A stretch of DNA of 34,998 bases from DSBG01 sp049975365. Its GTDB lineage: Bacteria > Desulfobacterota > Desulfomonilia > UBA1062. Under the pieces are notes generated by a model. It saw nothing but the letters and a program-made list of their open reading frames with translations, made no database searches and had not been told where the DNA came from. The DNA lies in NCBI GenBank assembly GCA_049975365.1, contig JBNGDS010000031.1:1-34998 (forward strand), given 5' to 3'. Positions 16,444-23,746 of this stretch are shown one piece after another. A program made the position numbers and the translations under genes. Within the stretch, counting starts at the first letter, position 1, and each line of letters begins with the position of its first letter.

Positions 16444-17283
16444 GTGGATTCAGGCGCGATAAAAGATATGATCCTCTCAGAAGGGATCGACCTCGTGGGG
16501 ATTGCACGTGCAGAAGATATTCTGCTTGCTCGACCCGAGCGGTCTCCCCTGTCTCTTCTGCCCACAGCACAGAGCGTGATTGTCATGGCAGTACCCCACA
16601 GTCTGGGCGCGGTGTATGCCCCTGACATCAGGCTCTGGACGCGCAACAAGATGCAGACATCCCGACTGCTCGACCGTGCTGCCGAAAAAGTGGGCAGGTT
16701 TCTCGAAAGGGAGGGGTTTCTCTCTCTTCCTGTCTCTGCTGACAAACCTGTGGAGATCCATAAGAGGGACCCGATCAGCAGGAGGCGGTTCCCCCTTACC
16801 AAAACCCTCGGCCAGATGTCCCTGAAACATGCCGCAGTCAGTGCAGGCCTTGGACAGATCGGGAGATCGAATCTCCTCATCACGGAACGCTACGGGCCTC
16901 ACCAGAGGCTCGGTGCCGTGATAACCGAGGCAACTCTGCACCCGGATCCATACAGTGTGTTCGATCCATGTCCACCCGGGTGCAGGAAGTGTGAAGACGC
17001 ATGCCCGGTAGGGGCATTGAAAGATGGAAAATATGAAGTCGACCCGTGTTTCTATTTCTGGAGCTGGGGGTTCAACCGTCTCCCTCCCTCACGTCTCAGA
17101 GACTGGCCCCCTTACCTTGCCATGCTCCTCAGACATGTCAGAGTCAGGGATTTCGTCATCGAGTTTGGCCAAACCATGATCACCGACGTGGACAACTGCA
17201 TCGCGTGCATGAAGGCATGTCCTCTCGGGACAGCCTGGAAAGAGATGCGACCCACACACGAGACAGCCTCGCGGATCTCATAA
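16444..17283 (+). CDS. QueG-like 2[4Fe-4S] ferredoxin-domain protein
   Basis: 279 residues related to epoxyqueuosine reductase and other DUF1730-ferredoxin proteins. The N-terminal ~160 resemble the cobalamin-binding domain of QueG (GIARAEDILL, VIVMAVPHSLG, KHAAVSAGLGQIGRSNLLIT). Ferredoxin motifs follow: C176-x3-C180-x2-C183-x3-C187-P, and a shorter C252-x2-C255-x3-C259-P. It lacks the HEAT-repeat tail of long QueG. Queuosine synthesis is therefore only one option; another cobalamin- or Fe-S-dependent reductase is equally possible given the redox neighbours. The start is GTG 16444 with GAGG about 10 nt upstream. A 122-nt gap precedes the nitroreductases. Confidence 0.85.
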   Translation: MDSGAIKDMILSEGIDLVGIARAEDILLARPERSPLSLLPTAQSVIVMAVPHSLGAVYAPDIRLWTRNKMQTSRLLDRAAEKVGRFLEREGFLSLPVSADKPVEIHKRDPISRRRFPLTKTLGQMSLKHAAVSAGLGQIGRSNLLITERYGPHQRLGAVITEATLHPDPYSVFDPCPPGCRKCEDACPVGALKDGKYEVDPCFYFWSWGFNRLPPSRLRDWPPYLAMLLRHVRVRDFVIEFGQTMITDVDNCIACMKACPLGTAWKEMRPTHETASRIS

Positions 17284-17405
17284 AGATCGGGGAAGCCATC
17301 CCAAAGAACTTTACATTGTCTCCCGTGTATCTTAAGGTTAGACAGCCTGAATGTCCTTGAGAAGCAGTGCATGAGCAGATTGACACGTGATATGGAGGAA
17401 TAAGG

Positions 17406-17975
17406 ATGTTGAAGGAACTCATCAGGAAAACCAGGACATATCGTCGTTTCTACCAGGACCATGTGATCACCAGGGATGAACTGAGGGAACTGGTGGATCT
17501 TGCCAGGCTTTCTGCTTCTGCGGCCAACATGCAGCCACTCAAGTTCATGTTGTCTGCAGACCCGAAGAAAAACGCCCTCATCTTTCCTCATCTCGGGTGG
17601 GCAGCCTATCTCAAGGACTGGCAGGGACCTGAGGAAGGTGAGCGGCCATCTGCATATATCGTAATTCTCGGAGATACGAAGATCGCCAGAAATTACTGGT
17701 GCGACCATGGCATAGCTGCCCAGAGCATTCTCCTGGGGGCGACGGAGAAAGGTCTCGGGGGCTGCATGATCGCATCGATCCAGAGAAAGCAGTTCTGCGA
17801 AGGGCTTGACATACCGGACAGGTACGAGGTGCTCCTCGTCATCGCCCTGGGGAAGCCCAAGGAGGAGGTTCACATCGAGGAGGTTGCCCCTGATGGGAAC
17901 ATTCAATACTGGCGGGATGAAAACGGGGTTCACCATGTGCCCAAGCGATCACTCGATGACATCATCCTCGGCTGA
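17406..17975 (+). CDS. nitroreductase-family FMN protein (first of a pair)
   Basis: 189 residues, a compact FMN-dependent nitroreductase-fold enzyme using NAD(P)H. Seen: TRTYRRF at residues 10-16 for FMN phosphate, ASAANMQPLKF for the flavin ring, GIAAQSILLGATEKGLGGCMI in the dimer/flavin region and LVIALGKPKEE near the C terminus. ATATGGAGGAAT lies before ATG 17406. It is followed after 35 nt by a second, different nitroreductase. The true substrate may be a quinone, enone, halide or flavin rather than a nitro compound. The substrate-channel region around residues 70-95 differs strongly from its neighbour, suggesting distinct roles or a heterodimer. Confidence 0.92.
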   Translation: MLKELIRKTRTYRRFYQDHVITRDELRELVDLARLSASAANMQPLKFMLSADPKKNALIFPHLGWAAYLKDWQGPEEGERPSAYIVILGDTKIARNYWCDHGIAAQSILLGATEKGLGGCMIASIQRKQFCEGLDIPDRYEVLLVIALGKPKEEVHIEEVAPDGNIQYWRDENGVHHVPKRSLDDIILG

Positions 17976-18010
17976 TGGAGGAAGACACACCACCTGAACA
18001 GGAGGGATGT

Positions 18011-18685
18011 ATGGATGTTCTTGATGCGATGCAGAGCCGCAGGAGTATACGAGGATTCAGACCTGATCCGGTCCCCAGGAAGATACTTCATGATATCCTT
18101 GAGGTCGCATCCAGGGCACCTTCCACCATGAATACCCAGCCATGGGAATTTCTGGTCATTTCCGGTGAGGTGATTCGGAACATCAGTGCAGAGAATGTAC
18201 GAAAGCTCACCTCGGGTGCAGTGATCAAACCCGATCACCTGATCACGGGATGGCCGAACGACAGTGTTTTCAGGACCCGACAGATAGAGATCGCAAAACA
18301 GCTCTTCAAAGTCATGGGGATCCCCAGGGGAGACAAAGAGAAGAGGGCCTGGTGGATGGAACGGGGATTCCGCTTTTTCGATGCACCGGCAGCCATCTTT
18401 ATCCTCCTCGACAGATCGCTGACAGACTCTGGCCCACTGATGGATGTCGGTGCTGTGATGCAGAATATCTGCCTGGCGGCACTTCACTATGGTCTGGGGA
18501 CCTGCATCGAGGACCAGGGGGTGATGTACCCCGAAACCATCAGACAGTACACCGGGATTCCGGCTACCAAGAGGATCATCATCTGCATCGCCATCGGGTA
18601 TCCTGACTGGGAGTTTCCTGCAAATACGGTCGTCAGTCACCGTGAGCCTGTGAAGAACATAACCACCTGGTGTGGATTTGATTGA
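18011..18685 (+). CDS. nitroreductase-family FMN protein (second of a pair)
   Basis: 224 residues, FMN-dependent, longer than its upstream neighbour. Seen: SRRSIRGF at residues 8-15, ASRAPSTMNTQPWEF for the flavin site, MDVGAVMQNICLAALHYGLGT and an IGYPD motif near the C terminus. The insert around residues 90-125 (MGIPRGDKEKRAWWMERG) is aromatic-rich and would line a larger pocket. Start: ATG 17975 overlaps the previous stop (TGATG), but GGAGGG at 18001-18006 fits ATG 18011, where homology also begins. Probably co-transcribed with the first nitroreductase and the C_GCAxxG protein that follows after 24 nt. Confidence 0.92.
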   Translation: MDVLDAMQSRRSIRGFRPDPVPRKILHDILEVASRAPSTMNTQPWEFLVISGEVIRNISAENVRKLTSGAVIKPDHLITGWPNDSVFRTRQIEIAKQLFKVMGIPRGDKEKRAWWMERGFRFFDAPAAIFILLDRSLTDSGPLMDVGAVMQNICLAALHYGLGTCIEDQGVMYPETIRQYTGIPATKRIIICIAIGYPDWEFPANTVVSHREPVKNITTWCGFD

Positions 18686-18709
18686 ACCCGAACTGCTGGT
18701 GGTGGACGT

Positions 18710-19159
18710 GTGAAAGGTGTGAGTGAATTTGTCGGCTCCCGGGTACACTGTTTCTACTGGAATGAAGACAGGAACTGCGCGTATACGAGTCTGAAGATTT
18801 ATTCCGAGTGGTTCGATATCCCCCTTGATCCCCAGGTTCTCGACGCGTCTCTCGGTATGCACGGCGCAGGTGAATACGGCGCGCAGTGCGGCCTGGTGGA
18901 AGGGTGCCTCATGTTCATCGGCATCATCGGGAAGGCACATGGTATGGATGAAGATGAGATAATCGGTTCATGCAGAGAGTTCGCGGTACGATTCGAGCAC
19001 CGTTTCGGGAGTCTCGAGTGCAGGACACTCAGGCCGGAGGGGTTCAGGGATGATAACCCTCCGCATATCTGCGAGCACCTGAGCTCAGATGCGATCTGTT
19101 TCGGGATTGAATTCATCGATGAGGTGATCAGGGATTTCCAGTCGCTTCACGCTGAGTGA
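18710..19159 (+). CDS. C_GCAxxG_C_C family redox protein
   Basis: 149 residues of the C_GCAxxG_C_C family, a small family of putative redox-active proteins of anaerobes. Seen: NCAYTSLKIYSEW near residue 23, GAGEYGAQCGLVEG near residues 52-65 (matching the core G-x-CG-x-x-x-G block), RFGSLECRTLRP near residue 102, and a last Cys in HICEHLSSDAICFGIEF. The four spaced cysteines could hold an Fe-S cluster or a dithiol pair. The start is GTG 18710, with only a weak G-rich ribosome-binding site, so coupling to the nitroreductase 24 nt upstream is likely. A second GTG at 18719 is an alternative. Confidence 0.85.
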   Translation: MKGVSEFVGSRVHCFYWNEDRNCAYTSLKIYSEWFDIPLDPQVLDASLGMHGAGEYGAQCGLVEGCLMFIGIIGKAHGMDEDEIIGSCREFAVRFEHRFGSLECRTLRPEGFRDDNPPHICEHLSSDAICFGIEFIDEVIRDFQSLHAE

Positions 19160-19248
19160 TCATTCCAGCAGGAATCTTCTCTGGGAGGAATAAAGCGGAT
19201 TCCCGGAGATGAACAGCTGATTCTGCATGTACCATTCAGGGGAGAAGA

Positions 19249-19746
19249 ATGGACATCTATGAGTTTCTGAATCACCATGCCATCGTCTACGAACGATTCC
19301 ATCACGAGGCGGTCTATACCTGTGAACAGGCGGACCGCCTCGGTCTGCCGGGATCTTCGGCAAAGACCAAAAACCTCTTCCTGCGCGATAGAAAAGGGCG
19401 CAGGCACGTTCTCGTGAGCGTGATGGCGGACAAGACAGTGGATGTCAAGGCGCTGGAGGGAATCCTGGGGATGAAAGGCCTGAGTTTCGCCTCACCTGAA
19501 CGGCTCATGAAGCACCTGGGGCTGACCCCTTGTTCTGTGACCATCCTGGGGGTCTTCAACGATACTCGTTCCCAGGTCGAGGTCATTATTGACGAGGATC
19601 TCTGGAACTGTTCATCCCTGCAGTGCCATCCTTTGGTGAACACGAGCACATTGATCATTTCCCTGGACGATATACGGCGTTTCCTGGAGTTGACGGGCCA
19701 CACGGCACGGATTATCCGGGTTCCCTGCAGGACCGTGGAGCCCTGA
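19249..19746 (+). CDS. YbaK/ProX-type aminoacyl-tRNA deacylase
   Basis: 165 residues, the editing-domain fold that clears mischarged tRNA, most like the free-standing prolyl-tRNA deacylase (PrdX/ProXp-ala) subgroup. Seen: ADRLGLPGSSAKTKNLFLRD around residues 28-47 with the conserved KNLF, a LVSVMADKTVDVKAL strand, a LTPCSVTILGVFND loop, and CHPLVNTST near the C terminus in place of the usual FHPL. GGGGAGAAGA lies before ATG 19249. It is last in the co-directional redox cluster but is functionally unrelated to it, so it may only share the transcript. Confidence 0.92.
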   Translation: MDIYEFLNHHAIVYERFHHEAVYTCEQADRLGLPGSSAKTKNLFLRDRKGRRHVLVSVMADKTVDVKALEGILGMKGLSFASPERLMKHLGLTPCSVTILGVFNDTRSQVEVIIDEDLWNCSSLQCHPLVNTSTLIISLDDIRRFLELTGHTARIIRVPCRTVEP

Positions 19747-19979
19747 ACAGCGAGATTTATCTCTACGCAGTGTATTTCCGCCTGAGGAACATTTCTGGAG
19801 AAGTTGTCTGGTAAGAATCTTGGTCCCTTGTGTAGACAAACCGGCCCTGTCGAACGTCTGTACTTAGTGAATGGAACAGGAGAGGACATGCAGACAGTAT
19901 GGTTGGTACGTGGCTGTGAAGCATCCTGCATCGGGGAAAAGGTATCCGCCGGAAGGTCATTTCATAGTATAGTCAGCTT

Positions 19980-20603
19980 ATGCAGGATCACGATGATTCA
20001 GCCAGTGCACCATTTCATGCCGGAAAACATGTGGAGACCGCAGTCCTGGTACGCAGGGCCGCTGGCGGAGACATGGACTCGTATGAAGCCCTGGTCAGGC
20101 TTTATCAGGGGGTAATTTTTCGCATGGTCTACTACAGGGTGCTCTCGCGAATGGATGCAGAGGATATCACTCAGGACGTATTTCTCCAGGCCATGAAATC
20201 CGTGAAGAATCTCCGGGACCCAGAGAGATTCAATGCCTGGCTCTACCGGATCGCCTTGAATCGCATAAGGGACTTTCTCAGGAAAAAGAAGCTGCTGAAC
20301 CTGTTTCGCGTGGAAAGCGGCAGAGTCGGGGAAGAAGGGGATATACCTGTTGCTGAAAGGATCGGCGACCTTGAGCGGAAAGATTTCTGGCGGCATATGA
20401 ATGAGTTTCTTGCCGATTTATCCCACAGGGAGCGTGAGGTATTCAGACTTCGATTCCTGGATCACCTCGGTATCAGGGAGATTGCCGAGGTGATCCAGAA
20501 GAACGAAAGCACGGTGAAGACATGTCTGTACCGTTCTGTGAAGAAATTCAAGGATGCCCACGAACTCCAGGATGTGCTCGATGGCATTCGGAGGAAATCG
20601 TAG
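19980..20603 (+). CDS. ECF-type sigma-70 factor
   Basis: 207 residues with the two domains of an extracytoplasmic-function sigma factor: region 2 at about residues 28-98 (EALVRLYQ, DAEDITQDVFLQAMK, RFNAWLYRIALNRIRDFLRKK) and region 4 at about 140-195 (LSHREREVFRLRFLDHLGIREIAEVI, ESTVKTCLYRSVKKF). It directs RNA polymerase to stress-type promoters. An in-frame stop at 19965 makes ATG 19980 the earliest start, and homology needs it, yet no ribosome-binding site is seen; TATAGT at 19968-19973 could be a -10 giving a leaderless message. The anti-sigma ATG directly follows its stop, marking a regulatory pair. Confidence 0.93.
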   Translation: MQDHDDSASAPFHAGKHVETAVLVRRAAGGDMDSYEALVRLYQGVIFRMVYYRVLSRMDAEDITQDVFLQAMKSVKNLRDPERFNAWLYRIALNRIRDFLRKKKLLNLFRVESGRVGEEGDIPVAERIGDLERKDFWRHMNEFLADLSHREREVFRLRFLDHLGIREIAEVIQKNESTVKTCLYRSVKKFKDAHELQDVLDGIRRKS

Positions 20604-21116
20604 ATGAGTCATTTGGATGATGATCTTCTTGCGGTCGCCTGTGTAGATGAGAACGAACTGAGCCTTGAGCACAGGGGGCACCTCTCATCGTGTACGCTCT
20701 GCAGAAAGGCAAAGGAGGAGCTTGCAGCGCGCCTGGACCTGATATCCGAGCTTGCCGAATCCACGGTTCCCGTCCCGTTCCGAGAGGTATCCCTCGAGGC
20801 TGATCAGACCCCCCATCCCCTTTGGTGGAGACCGGTCTTCCTGCCGGTGCTCGTCTCGTGTTCCTTCCTGATCATCGTGGCTGCCCTGTGGTGGTCGCAT
20901 TCCACGATCATACCTCGGAGCTCTGTCGCATCGGTTTCAGAGGAAATGCGCCGGGACAGGGAGCTGCTGGGTGAGATCAGTCTCCTGGTTGAGAATCCAT
21001 TACCTGGCTCCCTCATTCTCATCTCACCTGATGAAGAGCCCGTACTACAGGAAGATTTCCTCGAATTCATCGTGCCATATGCTGAGGATGAATACCTCGA
21101 TACAGAGAAGACGTAG
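20604..21116 (+). CDS. membrane-bound zinc-type anti-sigma factor
   Basis: 170 residues. A cytoplasmic N-terminal ZAS-like domain carries H26-x3-C30-x2-C33, the zinc-binding anti-sigma signature. One TM helix spans about residues 78-97, and an acidic periplasmic tail of about 70 residues contains LLGEISLLVENPLPGSL. It should hold the ECF sigma factor inactive until a periplasmic signal arrives. ATG 20604 directly abuts the sigma stop (TAGATG), with GGAGGAAAT inside the sigma gene as its ribosome-binding site, so the pair is co-translated. The gene for a Spy-like periplasmic protein follows after 17 nt. The signal is unknown. Confidence 0.88.
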   Translation: MSHLDDDLLAVACVDENELSLEHRGHLSSCTLCRKAKEELAARLDLISELAESTVPVPFREVSLEADQTPHPLWWRPVFLPVLVSCSFLIIVAALWWSHSTIIPRSSVASVSEEMRRDRELLGEISLLVENPLPGSLILISPDEEPVLQEDFLEFIVPYAEDEYLDTEKT

Positions 21117-21133
21117 AAGAGAGGTGAACGACA

Positions 21134-21655
21134 ATGAAGAAAAGCATACTGGGATGTATCCTGATCCTGGGATTTCTCTGCCCTATTTCGCTCATGGGGA
21201 ATGACATGGTTCCCGGACGGTGGTGGAGACTTCCCCGGGTTTCTCAAGAGCTCGATCTGAGCGAAACCGACAAAGAGAAGCTGGATGAACTCTATGTCGA
21301 GAACCGACGCATGCTCATCGATCTCAAAGGGAACGTGGAGAAAGAACAGTTCGAAATAGAGAATCTCATGGAGCAGGAACCCCTTGATGATGCCGCTGTC
21401 ATGGAGCATTTCGGGAGATTGGATGATCAGCGGGGGAAGCTCGCCCTCGAGCGGTTTCGATACCTGGTGGAGGTCAGGAAGATCCTCGGCCTTCAGAGAT
21501 ACCAGAAGCTGATGATGATCTACAGGGAGTTCGAAAAAAGAAAGCACACACTGGGAAGTCGGTGGCGGTCCGATGAGGGAAGGGAGAGAAAACTTCCGGC
21601 AGGGATTGCTGACATGGAGAGAAGAGAGTTCACCAATGGTGCGAATGGAGGGTAG
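21134..21655 (+). CDS. Spy/CpxP-like periplasmic protein
   Basis: 173 residues: a signal peptide (about 1-22, MKKSILGCILILGFLCPIS) then an almost all-helical, highly charged mature chain. Seen: a leading LDLSETDKEKLDELYVENRR helix, a ENLMEQEPLDDAAVMEHFGR turn and a helix beginning FRYLVEVRKILGLQRYQK, the layout of the LTXXQ/CpxP/heavy-metal-sensor fold (CnrX is a relative). It may sense misfolded protein or metal and act on the anti-sigma tail. GAGAGG lies before ATG 21134. Placed between the anti-sigma and the DUF4382 gene, it is probably part of one operon. No clear metal-binding His/Cys cluster is visible, so a chaperone-like sensor is as likely. Confidence 0.8.
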   Translation: MKKSILGCILILGFLCPISLMGNDMVPGRWWRLPRVSQELDLSETDKEKLDELYVENRRMLIDLKGNVEKEQFEIENLMEQEPLDDAAVMEHFGRLDDQRGKLALERFRYLVEVRKILGLQRYQKLMMIYREFEKRKHTLGSRWRSDEGRERKLPAGIADMERREFTNGANGG

Positions 21656-21661
21656 TCAACG

Positions 21662-23536
21662 ATGAAGAGACAGGGAAAGTCGATGTCAGAGAAAGGTGTT
21701 CTTGGGGAACTCTGGAAAAGAGTATCCATCGGGGTTTTAATCGGTGTGTACGCCTGTATTATTCTGGGGAGTACCGGATGCAGCAGCGACTCCTCACACG
21801 ATTTCGGGACCGGGGATCTCTTCATCAGCCTCACCGACGATGAGGGAGATTTCCTCCACTACAGTGTTGACGTGCAGAGTCTCGAACTCACAAAGGCTGG
21901 TGGAGCCGAGGTCTTCACCCTGCCGCTTTCCACCCGGGTTGATTTTTCCCAGTACACAGATCTCACTGAATTTCTCACAGCAGCCACCGTGCCATCAGGG
22001 GTGTATACCTCAGCCACCTTGATCCTTGACTATACCGATGCAGAAATCTGGGTTGAAAATGATTCTGGAGAGGCTGTAGAGATTGGCGGTATTCTGGATG
22101 AGGAAAAGGCTGTTGTCACTACCCTCGAGGTGTCGGTCGTCCTGGAAGGGCGCAATTCCCTCACGGTGCTTCCAGGTGTACCTGCATCCCTGATCCTCGA
22201 TTTTGACCTGGCTGTGTCGAACACGGTGGAATTTTTTGAAGAAGATCCTCCTGTTCTGACTGTCAGCCCGGTTCTCCAGGCCAGTGTGGATGTCGATATT
22301 CCTGATATTCACAGGTTGCGCGGGGCTCTGAAATCCGTGGACACTCAAGAAGGAGCCTTTGAGGTCATCATCCATCCCTTCATTCACATCATATCAGGTG
22401 GAGATGAACGCTTCGGGGTGATAGAAATCCTCACGCAAGAATCAACGTCGTATGACATCAATGGAGAACTCTTCGAGGGAGACGACGGTCTCAGTGCGTT
22501 GGCCGACCAGGTGCAGTTCACCGCAGTAATCGTATATGGGGAGCTGAACATCGAAGCCAGGAAGTTCGTGGCTGACGAAGTCCTCGCGGGAACCAGTGTG
22601 CCTGGTGGAGGGAATGATGTGGTGAATGGCACCGTGGTTGCCTGCAGTGGTGATATGCTTACCCTCAAAGGAGCAACACTGATACGTTCCCAGGGGAGCC
22701 TGGTATTTCATGATACAATTTCGATACTCGTGGGCCAGGGGACTTCAGTCACCAAGCAGCTTTCTCCTGGGGACTATAGTACAGAAGATATCTCCGTGGG
22801 CCAGAGGATGCTTGTCTTCGGAACCCTCACCAGTGATTCTCCGGGCAGCCTCGAGCTCGATGCATCTCACGGGCATATCCGCATGATGCTTACCACCTTG
22901 CGGGGTGTGGTGGTGAACATCTCCTCCGGAACAGTCGTACTGGACCTGAACTCCATCGATGGGAGGCGCATCGGGCTCTATGACTTTTCAGGCACAGGCC
23001 AAACCCCGGAGACCGATGCAGACCCGGAGCACTACGAAATCAATACCTCATCAATTGCGCTATCCTCCCTCGAGGCAGGCATTCCTCTCAAGGTGAGAGG
23101 ATTCGTCGTACCATTCGGACAGGCACCACATGATTTCGATGCAAAGACCCTCGTCGATGTCTCGGACGTTCCTGCCATGCTGCACGTGAACTGGTATCCT
23201 GCATCGAGTACAGCGATCGAGGATTTGACATCCGAGGGCTTTGAACTCACCCTGGATGATGTCGGGGTGTTTCACCACGTTGCGCGGGCAGGAATCCTCG
23301 TAGACCTACTTGATATCCCCGTGACACCGTTCATTATTCCGTCGACAGCCCCTGGCATCTATACAATCACCCAGGGCGCAACTGTTCTAGTGCATACCTC
23401 GTTCGACGTATTTGCTGAAGATCTCGAGGAAAGGATCTCTACCGGCGGTTCAGTCCGCGGGCTCGTAGCCTCTGGTCTCTTCGATGATGACGAGAGCACG
23501 ATGATGTCATCATACCTGTCCATACGGATTCAATAA
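21662..23536 (+). CDS. DUF4382 lipoprotein with DUF5666-like repeats
   Basis: 624 residues. An N-terminal signal with a plausible but imperfect lipobox (LGSTGC, Cys40; -3 is Ser) marks it as a lipoprotein, probably on the outer membrane. Residues about 50-200 form a DUF4382 domain (GDLFISLTDDEGDF, SVDVQSLELTK, a PSGVYTSATLILDYTDA block). Three DUF5666-like beta units follow at about 218-312, 320-405 and 415-510, each with a turn-rich strand pattern ending in a G-x-L/V-x-V-x-G step (VGQRMLVFGTL, GIPLKVRGFVV). The tail after 520 is related but diverged. Overall acidic, with very few Cys. GGAGGG lies before ATG 21662, 6 nt after the Spy-like gene: likely the target or output of the sigma system. 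Confidence 0.85.
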   Translation: MKRQGKSMSEKGVLGELWKRVSIGVLIGVYACIILGSTGCSSDSSHDFGTGDLFISLTDDEGDFLHYSVDVQSLELTKAGGAEVFTLPLSTRVDFSQYTDLTEFLTAATVPSGVYTSATLILDYTDAEIWVENDSGEAVEIGGILDEEKAVVTTLEVSVVLEGRNSLTVLPGVPASLILDFDLAVSNTVEFFEEDPPVLTVSPVLQASVDVDIPDIHRLRGALKSVDTQEGAFEVIIHPFIHIISGGDERFGVIEILTQESTSYDINGELFEGDDGLSALADQVQFTAVIVYGELNIEARKFVADEVLAGTSVPGGGNDVVNGTVVACSGDMLTLKGATLIRSQGSLVFHDTISILVGQGTSVTKQLSPGDYSTEDISVGQRMLVFGTLTSDSPGSLELDASHGHIRMMLTTLRGVVVNISSGTVVLDLNSIDGRRIGLYDFSGTGQTPETDADPEHYEINTSSIALSSLEAGIPLKVRGFVVPFGQAPHDFDAKTLVDVSDVPAMLHVNWYPASSTAIEDLTSEGFELTLDDVGVFHHVARAGILVDLLDIPVTPFIIPSTAPGIYTITQGATVLVHTSFDVFAEDLEERISTGGSVRGLVASGLFDDDESTMMSSYLSIRIQ

Positions 23537-23561
23537 CAGAGAAGCACGATTGATCACTGAA

Positions 23562-23595
23562 CACGGGCGTTGGAGAGAATTCTGCGATGCCCGTG
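23562..23595 (+). terminator. hairpin after DUF4382 gene, possible terminator
   Basis: CACGGGCGTTG (23562-23572) pairs with CGATGCCCGTG (23585-23595), 11 bp including two G-U pairs, with a 12-nt loop, 26 nt after the stop of the DUF4382 gene. There is no clean U-tract, so it may be a weak terminator or an mRNA-stabilising stem. Confidence 0.5.
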
Positions 23596-23746
23596 GTTAT
23601 CTTCAGGTACGAGATTCAGGATACTTCCGCTGTGTGTATCCCTCTTCGAGCTCGTTGTAAGGATATCTTTCCAAATAACCGATAGCGCTTCCAGGTTCAG
23701 GATCAAGGCAGAAATTTGGGAAAAAGGGATTCTCTGAGGATGGAGC

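Noticed and set aside
19786..19811. GGAAC...GTCTGG as an ECF-sigma autoregulatory promoter
   Set aside because: The spacing between the two boxes is 15 nt, about 2-3 nt shorter than in known sigma-E-type promoters; another GGAAC at 19873 has no matching -10.
19888..20115. ORF starting at 19888 with a GAGAGG ribosome-binding site, overlapping the sigma gene out of frame
   Set aside because: It would overlap the sigma factor by 136 nt and its product shows no family features; codon use is poor. A leader role remains possible but unsupported.
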